Positions 1 through 6,521 of a DNA stretch of 8,238 nt are shown piece after piece. The notes under the pieces are model-generated. The model saw only the letters and a list, made by a program, of their open reading frames with translations, did no database searches and had not been told where the DNA came from. The stretch's first letter is position 1, and every line of letters begins with the position of its first letter. This stretch comes from an uncultured Atopobiaceae bacterium (GTDB lineage: Bacteria > Actinomycetota > Coriobacteriia > Coriobacteriales > Atopobiaceae), in the NCBI GenBank assembly GCA_900770865.1, contig CAAGLU010000040.1, forward strand, positions 1-8,238, in the 5' to 3' direction. The position numbers and the translations under genes were made by a program.

Positions 1-20
1 CGAGAACCACGAGGAGATGC

Positions 21-959
21 ATGCATATGGAGTTCCAGGAGCTCAAGGACTGCAGGTTCGATGGCTCGGGCCACTTCAAGCTCGATGACTACCCCACGGA
101 CGTCCACGTGGAGAAGAAGCTCAGGCCCAACTTCGAGGCCCTCACCGAGGCAAACACCCAGCGCATGGCCGAGCTCCAGGACAGGCTCTACGCCGAGGGC
201 CGCGAGGGCGTTGTGATAATCCTGCAGGCCATGGACGCGGCTGGCAAGGACTCCACCATCAAGCACGTGATGAGCGGCATCAACCCGCAGGGCGTCACGG
301 TGGCAAGCTTCAAGCAGCCCTCCTCGGAGGAACTTGCGCACGACTTCCTCTGGCGCGCCGTCACCAGACTGCCGCGTCGCGGCTGCATTGGCCTCTTCAA
401 CCGCAGCTACTACGAGGACGTGCTGGTAGTGCGCGTGCACGACCTCCAGAAGACCTACCGCATGCCCAGGCGCGTGCTCGATACACCCAAGGACGACTTC
501 TTCGAGCAGCGCTACCGCCAGATTCGCGACTTCGAGCGCTACCTCTGGGAGAACGGTTACCGCGTGCTCAAGATTTTCCTCAACGTGAGCAGCGCCGAGC
601 AGCGCAGGCGCTTCCTCGACCGCATCGATGACGAGTCCAAGAACTGGAAGTTCTCCTCGTCCGACGTGGCCGAGCGCCAGCTATGGCCCAAGTACATGGC
701 CGCCTACGAGCGCTGCATCGACCGCACCGCCACCAAGGAGGCACCCTGGTACGTTATCCCGGCAGACCAGAAGTTCTACGCGCGTTGGCTCGTCTCGGAG
801 GCCATCGTCCGCACGCTTGAGGCGTGCGACCCGCACTACCCGGAGCTTCCCGCCGAGCAGCGCGACGACCTGGAGACCGCGCGCCAAGGCCTGCTTTCCG
901 AGACGGGCGGCCACGACGACCGTTCGGAGCGCGACGCAACCGAGCGCGAGAACGGCTAA
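21..959 (+). CDS. PPK2-family polyphosphate kinase (polyphosphate:nucleotide phosphotransferase)
   Basis: This 312-residue cytosolic enzyme transfers phosphate between inorganic polyphosphate and nucleotides. The P-loop is seen at residues 70-79 (AMDAAGKDST). The Walker B region at 124-140 contains LFNRSYYEDVLVVRVH, and the basic, Arg-rich lid region follows at about 190-220. The C-terminal signature APWYVIPADQKFYARW is at 241-256. The FNRSYYED form resembles PPK2 class III enzymes, which as a group can phosphorylate both AMP and ADP; substrate choice here is inferred only. Length is normal for a single-domain PPK2, apart from a charged, probably disordered tail after about residue 283. A GAGGAG ribosome site at 11-16 sits 4 bases before ATG 21 and 10 bases before in-frame ATG 27, so the start could be either. 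The frame is open to the window edge, so a longer upstream start cannot be fully excluded. The EamA gene follows 39 bases downstream. Confidence 0.93.
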   Translation: MHMEFQELKDCRFDGSGHFKLDDYPTDVHVEKKLRPNFEALTEANTQRMAELQDRLYAEGREGVVIILQAMDAAGKDSTIKHVMSGINPQGVTVASFKQPSSEELAHDFLWRAVTRLPRRGCIGLFNRSYYEDVLVVRVHDLQKTYRMPRRVLDTPKDDFFEQRYRQIRDFERYLWENGYRVLKIFLNVSSAEQRRRFLDRIDDESKNWKFSSSDVAERQLWPKYMAAYERCIDRTATKEAPWYVIPADQKFYARWLVSEAIVRTLEACDPHYPELPAEQRDDLETARQGLLSETGGHDDRSERDATERENG

Positions 960-998
960 CATAACCGGGGGTATTCAGCGCAACGAGAGGGGACACGC

Positions 999-1865
999 AT
1001 GTGGGTTCTAGCTGCGGTGGGTTCGGCGGTCTTTGCGGGCATCACATCGATTCTTGCCAAGTGCGGCATCCGCCATACCGACTCTGACGTGGCCACAGCG
1101 GTACGCACCATCGTCGTCCTCGCCTTCGCGTGGCTCATGGCGGGCGTGGTGGGCTCCATTCCCACCATTACCCAGATAACACCCGACTCGCTGCTCTTCC
1201 TAGCGCTTTCCGGCCTCGCTACCGGCGCGAGCTGGATCTGCTACTTCAAGGCCCTCTCGATGGGCGACGTAAACAAGGTCGTGCCCATCGACAAGTGCTC
1301 GACGGTGCTCACGGTGCTTCTCGCCATCGTGCTGTTTGGCGAGACCGAGAACCTCGCCGTGAAGCTTGTGGGCTGCGTGGGCATCCTTGTGGGCACCCTC
1401 ATGATGATCGAGCGCAAGCAGCAGGACCACGACGTCCAGGGGCGTTCGTGGATGTGGTACGCCATCGGCTCCGCGGTCTTTGCCGCACTCACGTCAATCC
1501 TTGCCAAGGTGGGCATCGAGGGCGTGGAGTCAAACCTCGCGACGGCCATACGCACCTGCTTTGTGCTGGTCATGGCGTGGGTGGTTGTGGCCATGCGCGG
1601 CAAGATGGGCGAGGTGCGCGCCATCGACCGGCACGAGCTGCTCTTCATTTGCCTCTCCGGCGTGGCCACAGGCGCCTCGTGGCTCTGCTACTACTACGCC
1701 ATCCAGACGGGTGTGGTCTCGGTGGTGGTGCCCATCGACAAGCTGTCCATCGTGGTGGCCATGGCCTTCTCGGCGGTGGTCTTCAAGGAGACATACACCA
1801 AGCGATCGCTCACGGGCCTGGCCATCATCGTGGCGTCCACGCTCCTGATGGCGGTCTTTAGGTAG
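999..1865 (+). CDS. EamA/DMT-family transporter built from two tandem half-units
   Basis: This is a very hydrophobic 288-residue inner-membrane protein, probably with about ten membrane segments, of the drug/metabolite transporter superfamily. The protein is an obvious internal duplication: GSAVFAGITSILAK (8-21) recurs as GSAVFAALTSILAK (157-170), SGLATGASWICY (71-82) as SGVATGASWLCY (220-231), and VVPIDK (94-99) as VVPIDK (243-248). All three pairs have the same offset of 149 residues. Each half resembles the stand-alone EamA-like membrane proteins of about 140 residues (COG2510 type, from memory). A hydrophilic linker, ERKQQDHDVQGRS (138-150), joins the halves. The substrate cannot be read from sequence. 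The start is set by GAGAGGGG at 985-992, six bases before ATG 999. It lies 39 bases after the polyphosphate kinase gene without an evident terminator, so co-transcription is likely; no functional link is known. Confidence 0.9.
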   Translation: MWVLAAVGSAVFAGITSILAKCGIRHTDSDVATAVRTIVVLAFAWLMAGVVGSIPTITQITPDSLLFLALSGLATGASWICYFKALSMGDVNKVVPIDKCSTVLTVLLAIVLFGETENLAVKLVGCVGILVGTLMMIERKQQDHDVQGRSWMWYAIGSAVFAALTSILAKVGIEGVESNLATAIRTCFVLVMAWVVVAMRGKMGEVRAIDRHELLFICLSGVATGASWLCYYYAIQTGVVSVVVPIDKLSIVVAMAFSAVVFKETYTKRSLTGLAIIVASTLLMAVFR

Positions 1866-2008
1866 GGGCGGCGGCGGACCGACCCACTCGGCCTTCACGG
1901 CGTTGGACGTGTCTGCGATGGTTCGCACGATCTCCTCTGCCTCGGCGGTGTCCCTAACCTGGCGCCGTCTTCAAGGGCTATCCCGCAGTAAGGGCAGGTA
2001 CGTGTCAT
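1866..2008 (-). pseudogene. Remnant of a zinc-ribbon protein gene, frameshifted and truncated
   Basis: On the minus strand an ATG at 2008-2006, preceded by a purine-rich AAAGAGAGA stretch, opens a frame starting MTRTCPYCGIALEDGA. This is a typical N-terminal zinc-ribbon knuckle (CxxC). After about 16 codons the frame turns into low-sense Arg/Pro-rich sequence and ends after 37 codons. Another frame then reads DTAEAEEIVRTIADTSNAVK followed by AEWVGPPPP, which looks like genuine helix-forming protein. A single missing base near 1960 would join the two parts. The second zinc-binding CxxC is absent, and the restored frame would run antisense into the 3' end of the EamA gene, so the far end appears lost. 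Alternatives are a sequencing error at the junction or a short functional peptide; no homologue is identified. The call rests on reading two frames by eye. Confidence 0.42.
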
Positions 2009-2048
2009 GGTGTTGTCTCTCTTTCTCTTTGACCCGCTGACAGCGCCA

Positions 2049-2090
2049 TTGTTCGTCCGATTTTTTAAAACTTGTTGCGCAATTAATCGC
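2049..2090. promoter_or_regulatory. AT-rich intergenic patch, probable promoter region for larEBC (and possibly the minus-strand remnant)
   Basis: This roughly 40-base patch, with TTTTTTAAAA at 2061-2070 and AATTAAT at 2081-2087, stands out sharply from the GC-rich surroundings. It lies about 95-135 bases upstream of the larE start. Promoter elements such as TTGTTC at 2049 and AATTAAT at 2081 are present but do not combine into a convincing pair with standard spacing, so no transcription start is claimed. The position fits a plus-strand promoter for the lar operon and could also serve the decayed minus-strand gene. Confidence 0.3.
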
Positions 2091-2091
2091 G

Positions 2092-2162
2092 GCCGGGCGG
2101 CCCGGCGCGCATCCCCTACCATGGTTGGTGCTTTGGCTGGCGGCAGGGGCTCGCTGGCCGCC
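2092..2162 (+). promoter_or_regulatory. Two GC-rich hairpins in the larE leader
   Basis: The first hairpin has perfect 6-base arms, GCCGGG at 2092-2097 and CCCGGC at 2101-2106, around a CGG loop. The second pairs GGCGGC (2139-2144) with GCCGCC (2157-2162) around a 12-base loop and ends seven bases before the larE ribosome site at 2169. Neither is followed by a T-run, so they are not standard intrinsic terminators. They could shape translation of larE or act in transcript folding. In GC-rich DNA such short stems also arise by chance, so regulatory meaning is unproven. I see no match to a nickel/cobalt riboswitch or a NikR-type operator. Confidence 0.25.
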
Positions 2163-2184
2163 TGTTGCAGGAGGTGTGTTGCTC

Positions 2185-3063
2185 TTGGACGATAAGACTG
2201 CCAGCGAGAACCCCGTGGCGCGCCGCGTGCCGCCGGTGACCCAGGAGATGCGCGAGAAGTACCACCGGCTGGTGGACTACCTGCGTGAGCAGGGAAGCGT
2301 CGTCGTGGCGTTCTCGGGCGGGGTCGACTCCACGCTGCTCCTGCATGCCGCGCACGAGGCGCTGGGCGAGAAGTGCCTGGCGGTCACCGCGTGCTCGGAG
2401 TCGTTCCCGCAGCGCGAGCGCCACGAGGCGGACTCCTTCTGCGAGCGCGAGGGCATCGCACACGTGCTCGTGGACTCGGAGGAGCTGGGCATTCCCGGCT
2501 TTGACCACAACCCCAAGGACCGCTGCTACCTCTGCAAGAGCGAGCTCTTCCGGCGAATTGGCCGCGTCGCACGCGAGAGGGGCATGGCGCACGTGGCCGA
2601 GGGCTCCAACGTGGACGATGAGGGCGACTACCGCCCTGGCCTGCGTGCCGTTGACGAGCAGGGCATCTTAAGCCCGCTTCGCCATGTGGGCCTGCGCAAG
2701 GCGGAGATTCGCGCGCTCTCGCGCGAGCTGGGGCTTCCCACCTGGGACAAGCAGTCGTTTGCGTGCCTGTCGTCGCGCTTTGTGTACGGCGAGCTCATCT
2801 CGCGGGAGCGCCTGGCCATGGTTGACCGCGCGGAGCAGGAGCTTCTCGACCTGGGCCTCACGCAGGTGCGCGTGCGTGTCCACGGCGAGAAGGACCCCAT
2901 TGCCCGCATCGAGGTGCTGCCCGAGGAGTTTGGGCTGCTCGTCGCACATGCCGCGCAGGCCGCCGTGGACCTTCGCGCGCTGGGCTTCTCGTACGTGACC
3001 ATGGACCTGGCGGGCTACCACACGGGCTCAATGAACCAGTCGCTGGGGGAGGCGCGCGCATGA
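2185..3063 (+). CDS. larE: ATP-dependent sacrificial sulfur transferase LarE (NPN cofactor synthesis)
   Basis: LarE activates the carboxylates of pyridinium-3,5-biscarboxylic acid mononucleotide with ATP and replaces them with thiocarboxylates, in well-studied members by giving up sulfur from its own cysteine. Numbered from TTG 2185 (292 residues), the PP-loop SGGVDS is at 44-49, a CYLC pair at 114-117, and SFACLSSRF at 191-199. Cys194 there matches the sacrificial cysteine position (Cys176 in Lactobacillus plantarum LarE, from memory). The family ending GYHTGSMN is at 277-284. The start is TTG at 2185, ten bases after a strong AGGAGG at 2169-2174; TTG 2179 (4 bases) and GTG 2176 are alternatives. 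The ATG at 2125 would add 20 residues of low-sense sequence and run through the ribosome site, so it is rejected. The stop overlaps larB by ATGA, indicating translational coupling. Confidence 0.93.
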   Translation: MDDKTASENPVARRVPPVTQEMREKYHRLVDYLREQGSVVVAFSGGVDSTLLLHAAHEALGEKCLAVTACSESFPQRERHEADSFCEREGIAHVLVDSEELGIPGFDHNPKDRCYLCKSELFRRIGRVARERGMAHVAEGSNVDDEGDYRPGLRAVDEQGILSPLRHVGLRKAEIRALSRELGLPTWDKQSFACLSSRFVYGELISRERLAMVDRAEQELLDLGLTQVRVRVHGEKDPIARIEVLPEEFGLLVAHAAQAAVDLRALGFSYVTMDLAGYHTGSMNQSLGEARA

Positions 3064-3764
3064 GCGAGAGTGGCGCCGGCTATGATGACCTGGGCTTTGC
3101 CAAGCTGGATACCAATCGCGAGAAGCGCACCGGCTTTCCCGAGGTGGTGTTCTGCGAGGGCAAGCCCGACGCCTACCTGCCCAAGATCTTCCAGCACCTT
3201 GTTGCCGCGGATGGTCGGGCCCTGGGGACGCGCGCGAGCGAGCACCAGGCGCGTCTTGTGAAAGAGGAGCTGCCCCAGGCCAGCTACGACCCGGTCTCGC
3301 GTATTCTGAGCGTTGCGCCGGAGGTGCCGGCGCCGCAGGTGGGACATGTCGCCGTAGTGTGCGCCGGCACGGCGGACACACCGGTTGCCGAGGAGGCGTC
3401 GCGCGTGGCAGAGTTCTTTGGCACCCGCGTGACGCGTCACTACGACGTGGGCGTGGCCGGCCTCCACAGGCTGCTCGACCAGATGGACCGCGCGGACGGC
3501 ATCCGTGCGGCAAACTGTGTGGTGGCGGTCGCCGGCATGGAGGGCGCGCTTGCGAGCGTTGTGGGCGGGCTTGTTTCGGTTCCGGTGATCGCGGTGCCCA
3601 CCTCGGTTGGGTACGGGGCGTCGTTCAACGGCATGGCTGCGCTTCTCAGCATGCTCAACTCCTGCGCCAACGGTGTGGCTACGGTCAACATCGACAATGG
3701 GTTTGGCGCGGCCTATCTGGCCACGCAGATCAACCGCCTTGCGGTGGGAGGGAGTGCCTCGTGA
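3060..3764 (+). CDS. larB: Pyridinium-3,5-biscarboxylic acid mononucleotide synthase LarB
   Basis: LarB carries out the first step of NPN synthesis: it carboxylates the pyridine ring of nicotinic acid adenine dinucleotide and hydrolyses the phosphoanhydride, releasing AMP. The 234-residue protein has the family's variable N-terminal part (about 1-90) and a PurE-like C-terminal domain (about 95-230). Visible motifs are GTADTPVAEEA (103-113), VAGMEGALASVVGGL (157-171), VPTSVGYG (179-186), and LNSCANGVATVNIDNGFG (199-216). Cys202 and Glu161 are 41 residues apart, the same spacing as the catalytic Cys221 and Glu180 I recall for the L. plantarum enzyme, so it is probably active. Length is close to the usual roughly 246. 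ATG 3060 overlaps the larE stop (ATGA), and GGGGGAGG at 3045-3052 is the ribosome site. The stop overlaps the larC GTG. Confidence 0.94.
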   Translation: MSESGAGYDDLGFAKLDTNREKRTGFPEVVFCEGKPDAYLPKIFQHLVAADGRALGTRASEHQARLVKEELPQASYDPVSRILSVAPEVPAPQVGHVAVVCAGTADTPVAEEASRVAEFFGTRVTRHYDVGVAGLHRLLDQMDRADGIRAANCVVAVAGMEGALASVVGGLVSVPVIAVPTSVGYGASFNGMAALLSMLNSCANGVATVNIDNGFGAAYLATQINRLAVGGSAS

Positions 3765-5059
3765 GCACGCTTTTCTGGGACTGCCAGACCGGCATCAGCG
3801 GCGATATGGCGGTGGCGTCTCTGCTGGACCTTGGCGCCAGCGAAGAGGCAGTGCGCGCGGCGCTCGCTCCGCTTGCAGGCGAGGGCTTTGAGCTGCACGT
3901 TGGTCGCGTGGAGAAGGCAGGGCTCGACTGCTGCGACTTTGATGTGGTGCTGGACGAGGAGCACGACGGCCACGACCACGACATGGCGTATCTGTACGAC
4001 TCCGAGTGGACGCCGAGAGAGGGGAGCGTTGCTGGCGGTGCCGCGCACCCGCACGCGCACGGCGGCGGCCACGAGCACGGCGGCGGCCACGAGCGCGCGC
4101 ACCATCACCGCAGCTACGCGCAGGTGCGAGAGGTGCTCGCGACGCTCGGCCTTACGCCCCGCGCACGGTCTCTTGCCGAGAAGACCTTCCGCCTGCTTGC
4201 CCAGGCAGAGTCCAAAGCGCACGGCGTGCCCGTGGACGAGGTGTACTTTCACGAGGTGGGGGCCATCGACGCCATCGTGGACGTTGTGGCGGCGGCCGTC
4301 TGCCTGGATAGCCTGGAGGTCGAGAAGGTCATCGTGCCGCGCGTGGTCGACGGCACGGGCATGGTGCGCTGCCAGCATGGGGTGATTCCCGTGCCGGTGC
4401 CTGCCGTGGTAAACATCGCGGCGGCCACGGGGCTGCCGCTGAGTGTGGGCTCACGCCAGGGCGAGCTGGTCACGCCTACGGGCGCGGCCCTTGCTGCTGC
4501 GGCCATGACCTCGACCTCGTTGCCGGAGCGCTTCTCGGTGAAGGCGTGTGGCATGGGCGCCGGCAAGCGTGACTACGATCCGCCCAGCATTTTGCGCGCG
4601 CTGCTCATCGAGGAGGCCGCCGCGCCAGCTCCCGGCGACTGGATCTGGAAGCTCGAGTGCAACATAGACGACAGCACGGGCGAGATGCTCGGCGCGGTTC
4701 TCGATGACCTCATGGCGGCGGGCGCGCGTGACGCTCACTTCCTGCCGGTCTTCATGAAGAAGAACCGGCCCGCCTACGAGCTGGCCATTATTTGCGATGA
4801 TGCCCACCGCGAGGCGCTCGAGCGCATCGTCTTCGCTGAGACCACGACCATCGGCATCCGCCGGCAGCGCATGGAGCGCAGCGTGATGGACGTCTCGTGG
4901 CGCGACGTCGAGACGAGCTACGGCATCGTGCGCGTGAAGGTCTGCGAGCGGGACGGGCTTCTCCGCGCCTACCCGGAGTACGAGTCGGTGCGCGCGGTGG
5001 CGCGCGCTGCGGGGACCGACTTCCGCACGGTGTACCTGGCCGCGGCGACATCTCTCTAG
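3761..5059 (+). CDS. larC: NPN nickel chelatase LarC, single unsplit ORF
   Basis: LarC inserts nickel into pyridinium-3,5-bisthiocarboxylic acid mononucleotide, a CTP-dependent reaction, to complete the NPN cofactor. The 432-residue protein starts with the family's FWDCQTGISGDMAVASLLD (5-23). A His-rich insert at about 68-116 holds HDGHDHD, HPHAHGGGHEHGGGH and AHHHR, a likely nickel-binding stretch. YFHEVGAIDAIVD (162-174) and GELVTPTGAAL (234-244) follow. The C-terminal (LarC2-like) part has NIDDSTGEMLG (301-311), FMKKNRPAYELAI (331-343) and AETTTIGIR (359-367). In L. plantarum LarC is made by programmed frameshifting between larC1 and larC2; here both parts are in one continuous frame. The GTG start at 3761 overlaps the larB stop (GTGA), with GGGAGGGAG at 3746-3754 as ribosome site. 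The same frame is open further upstream inside larB, but that is only a shadow. Confidence 0.95.
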   Translation: MSTLFWDCQTGISGDMAVASLLDLGASEEAVRAALAPLAGEGFELHVGRVEKAGLDCCDFDVVLDEEHDGHDHDMAYLYDSEWTPREGSVAGGAAHPHAHGGGHEHGGGHERAHHHRSYAQVREVLATLGLTPRARSLAEKTFRLLAQAESKAHGVPVDEVYFHEVGAIDAIVDVVAAAVCLDSLEVEKVIVPRVVDGTGMVRCQHGVIPVPVPAVVNIAAATGLPLSVGSRQGELVTPTGAALAAAAMTSTSLPERFSVKACGMGAGKRDYDPPSILRALLIEEAAAPAPGDWIWKLECNIDDSTGEMLGAVLDDLMAAGARDAHFLPVFMKKNRPAYELAIICDDAHREALERIVFAETTTIGIRRQRMERSVMDVSWRDVETSYGIVRVKVCERDGLLRAYPEYESVRAVARAAGTDFRTVYLAAATSL

Positions 5060-5124
5060 GGGGAGCGGCTGCTGGTGGCCGTCGTCTCCGGGCTTTCCAG
5101 GGGGTGCGTCCAAGAGCCTGTCCA

Positions 5125-5225
5125 AAACCTGCGGCTTAATAGCACTTCGGAAAATGGTTGCAGCGCGTTTACCTGCGGTTCTTCTCGGCAGAACTCTTCT
5201 CGAACTGCTATTACGCCGCAGGTTT
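5125..5225. repeat. 101-base element bounded by 20-base inverted repeats, branched-hairpin potential
   Basis: AAACCTGCGGCTTAATAGCA (5125-5144) and TGCTATTACGCCGCAGGTTT (5206-5225) are reverse complements with one mismatch in 20. The stem continues inward with TTCG (5146-5149) pairing to CGAA (5201-5204) across a C-C mismatch. The interior can fold into two small hairpins: GCAG 5160-5163 with CTGC 5173-5176, and GTTCT 5178-5182 with AGAAC 5190-5194. The whole could thus be a three-way-junction RNA. CCTGCGG occurs again at 5172-5178, so it could compete for the right arm. It lies between convergent larC and DUF2804. Possible roles are a two-way terminator, a small mobile (MITE-like) repeat or a structured RNA. 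No target-site duplication is visible and the flanking T-runs are only 3-4 bases, so the role is open. Confidence 0.6.
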
Positions 5226-5241
5226 CGATGGCGTTGGCGCC

Positions 5242-5263
5242 CGGACGGGGGTCGTCCGCGTTT
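5242..5263 (+). terminator. Weak terminator-like hairpin downstream of larC
   Basis: CGGACG (5242-5247) pairs perfectly with CGTCCG (5253-5258) around a GGGGT loop and is followed by CGTTT. The T-run is only three bases, so intrinsic termination would be weak. It lies about 180 bases after the larC stop, downstream of the inverted-repeat element. It could be the end of the larEBC transcript, or merely a chance GC-rich stem. Confidence 0.25.
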
Positions 5264-5405
5264 GCTGCAGGAAGTGGTCCTCAGGCGAGAAAACGGCGCT
5301 GAAGCACTGGTTTCCGACGGGATTCCGTACGAGAAGCGTCTTCCGGCGTCACCGGGGGGATGGCCACCACGGTGCGGCCACCCCACCGCAGCCGTTGCCT
5401 CGCCG
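5264..5405. other. Non-coding remainder of the larC/DUF2804 convergent gap
   Basis: No gene is seen here. The main structure is a GC-rich stem: GGGG (5356-5359) with CCCC (5381-5384) and GGCC (5362-5365) with GGCC (5376-5379), about 20-50 bases beyond the DUF2804 stop on the minus strand. It lacks a T-run on either strand, so it is at best a weak or factor-dependent 3' end. The 12-base word ACGGGATTCCGT at 5317-5328 is shared exactly with the palindrome on the other side of DUF2804 (6576-6587). Confidence 0.4.
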
Positions 5406-6443
5406 CTAGTACTTGTTGTAGATGTGCTCCGCCGAGCCGCGCAGCCCGTCCACGCAGAGGGCACTGCCGTCGTCGAGCACCACAGTCCCGCTGAACGTTC
5501 CAAATACCTGGTGCTGCCGGCTCACGATAATGCCCGCAAGGTCAATGTCGTCCGTGCGGTCGATCTGCGGGTCGAAGGCCAGGTCAAGCCTGCCCTCGTC
5601 GTCGGTCACATGCCAGGGCGAGAGGTACGCGTAGCCGTTCTCGCCAACAGGGATGCCAAAGTCAACGCGCCCCAGCTTGTGCGCCACGCCGTCCACAAAG
5701 GCCATGTTCTCGCTGGCAGCGCGCGTGTTACCAAAGCCGTATCCCAGGTTGAGGCCCACCACGTGCCCACCCTGACGTCCCTGCGCGGCCGCCCAGTACC
5801 AGGTGTTCTCGTACGTCCACACGCCGCGTCCCCAGTCGAGAAGGCCAAACGAGTCATCTCGCGAGAACTCGTGGAAGAGCGCGCCACGCCTAAAGCCACC
5901 CCACGCACGCATGCCCACGATCTTGCGGTTGTAGTAGAACGCGTGGGGGTCCTCGTCCCACGGCGTGCAGATAACCATCGAGTCGCGCGGCTGCTGGTCG
6001 AGAAGGGCCTCGACTTCAAGGTCCTCGCCCTCGTCAAAGTCGCGCATGGCAAACGAGAGACGCCGCGCGTCTCCCACGTGACGCCACTCCACGCGGCAGC
6101 GCGCGTTCTTCCAGCAGATATCGCCCACGTCCGAGCTGGCGGGCAGGCCCATCGTGCCCAGCGGCAGGGAGACCGTCTCGGACGTGGTCTTGAAGGTGCG
6201 CGCCGAGAAGTCCATGACCGAGGCCGAGACAAGCCCCAGGTAACCCAGGTCGCTAAAGGTGAGCGCCACGGCATAGCGCTCGTCGTTTATGAGGTAATAG
6301 TCCCAATCCTTGATGCGCCATGGCGGCGCTTGGATGTCCGCGTGGTTGTAGACGAAGGGCGGGCGCGTGGCCCAGCCGGGCTCGCGAAGGCGGCCCTCCT
6401 CGTCAAGAAGCCTGCCGGTTCCGGTGATGCGATGCTCGGACAT
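5406..6443 (-). CDS. DUF2804 domain-containing protein
   Basis: This 345-residue protein of unknown function covers essentially the full length of the DUF2804 family as I remember it. The N-terminus begins EHRITGTGRLLDEEGRLREP, and a Trp/Tyr-rich stretch follows at about 41-52 (PWRIKDWDYYLI). The hallmark-like region LLDWGRGVWTYENTWYWAAA is at 201-220, with LNLGYGFGNTRAASEN at 231-246. No signal peptide or membrane segment is evident, so it is probably cytosolic. The many aromatic and beta-prone segments suggest a beta-rich fold. The start is ATG 6443, preceded on the minus strand by GGAGAGGGG (6457-6449) five bases away. The gene converges on larC and diverges from gltB, so it is probably its own transcript. 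No enzymatic function should be assumed. Confidence 0.88.
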   Translation of the reverse strand: MSEHRITGTGRLLDEEGRLREPGWATRPPFVYNHADIQAPPWRIKDWDYYLINDERYAVALTFSDLGYLGLVSASVMDFSARTFKTTSETVSLPLGTMGLPASSDVGDICWKNARCRVEWRHVGDARRLSFAMRDFDEGEDLEVEALLDQQPRDSMVICTPWDEDPHAFYYNRKIVGMRAWGGFRRGALFHEFSRDDSFGLLDWGRGVWTYENTWYWAAAQGRQGGHVVGLNLGYGFGNTRAASENMAFVDGVAHKLGRVDFGIPVGENGYAYLSPWHVTDDEGRLDLAFDPQIDRTDDIDLAGIIVSRQHQVFGTFSGTVVLDDGSALCVDGLRGSAEHIYNKY

Positions 6444-6521
6444 GGCAACCCCTCTCCACGAGACCTCTCCGTGGATTCAGCATCAACCGTCCGAATGGAG
6501 TTGTGGGCGCCACTTCGGCAG

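Noticed and set aside
960..998. Possible riboswitch in the G-rich leader of the EamA transporter gene (GGGGGTATTC)
   Set aside because: The gap to the upstream gene is only 39 bases and no paired core of a known class, such as guanidine riboswitches, can be drawn.
2125..2184. ATG at 2125 as the start of larE
   Set aside because: The added residues look like translated leader, and the strong AGGAGG at 2169-2174 lies inside them, pointing to the TTG at 2185.
3359..3760. Upstream in-frame extension of larC inside larB, which could suggest an N-terminal fusion
   Set aside because: The extension is an out-of-frame reading of conserved larB codons. The GTG at 3761 has a good ribosome site, and the typical LarC N-terminus starts there.
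5125..5225. A tRNA or CRISPR-repeat interpretation of the inverted-repeat element
   Set aside because: There is no cloverleaf with T-loop or anticodon features, and only one pair of arms rather than evenly spaced direct repeats with spacers.
4451..5503. A 350-codon minus-strand open frame antisense to larC
   Set aside because: It is Arg/Ala/Gly-rich shadow sequence over a well-conserved gene and has no credible start context.
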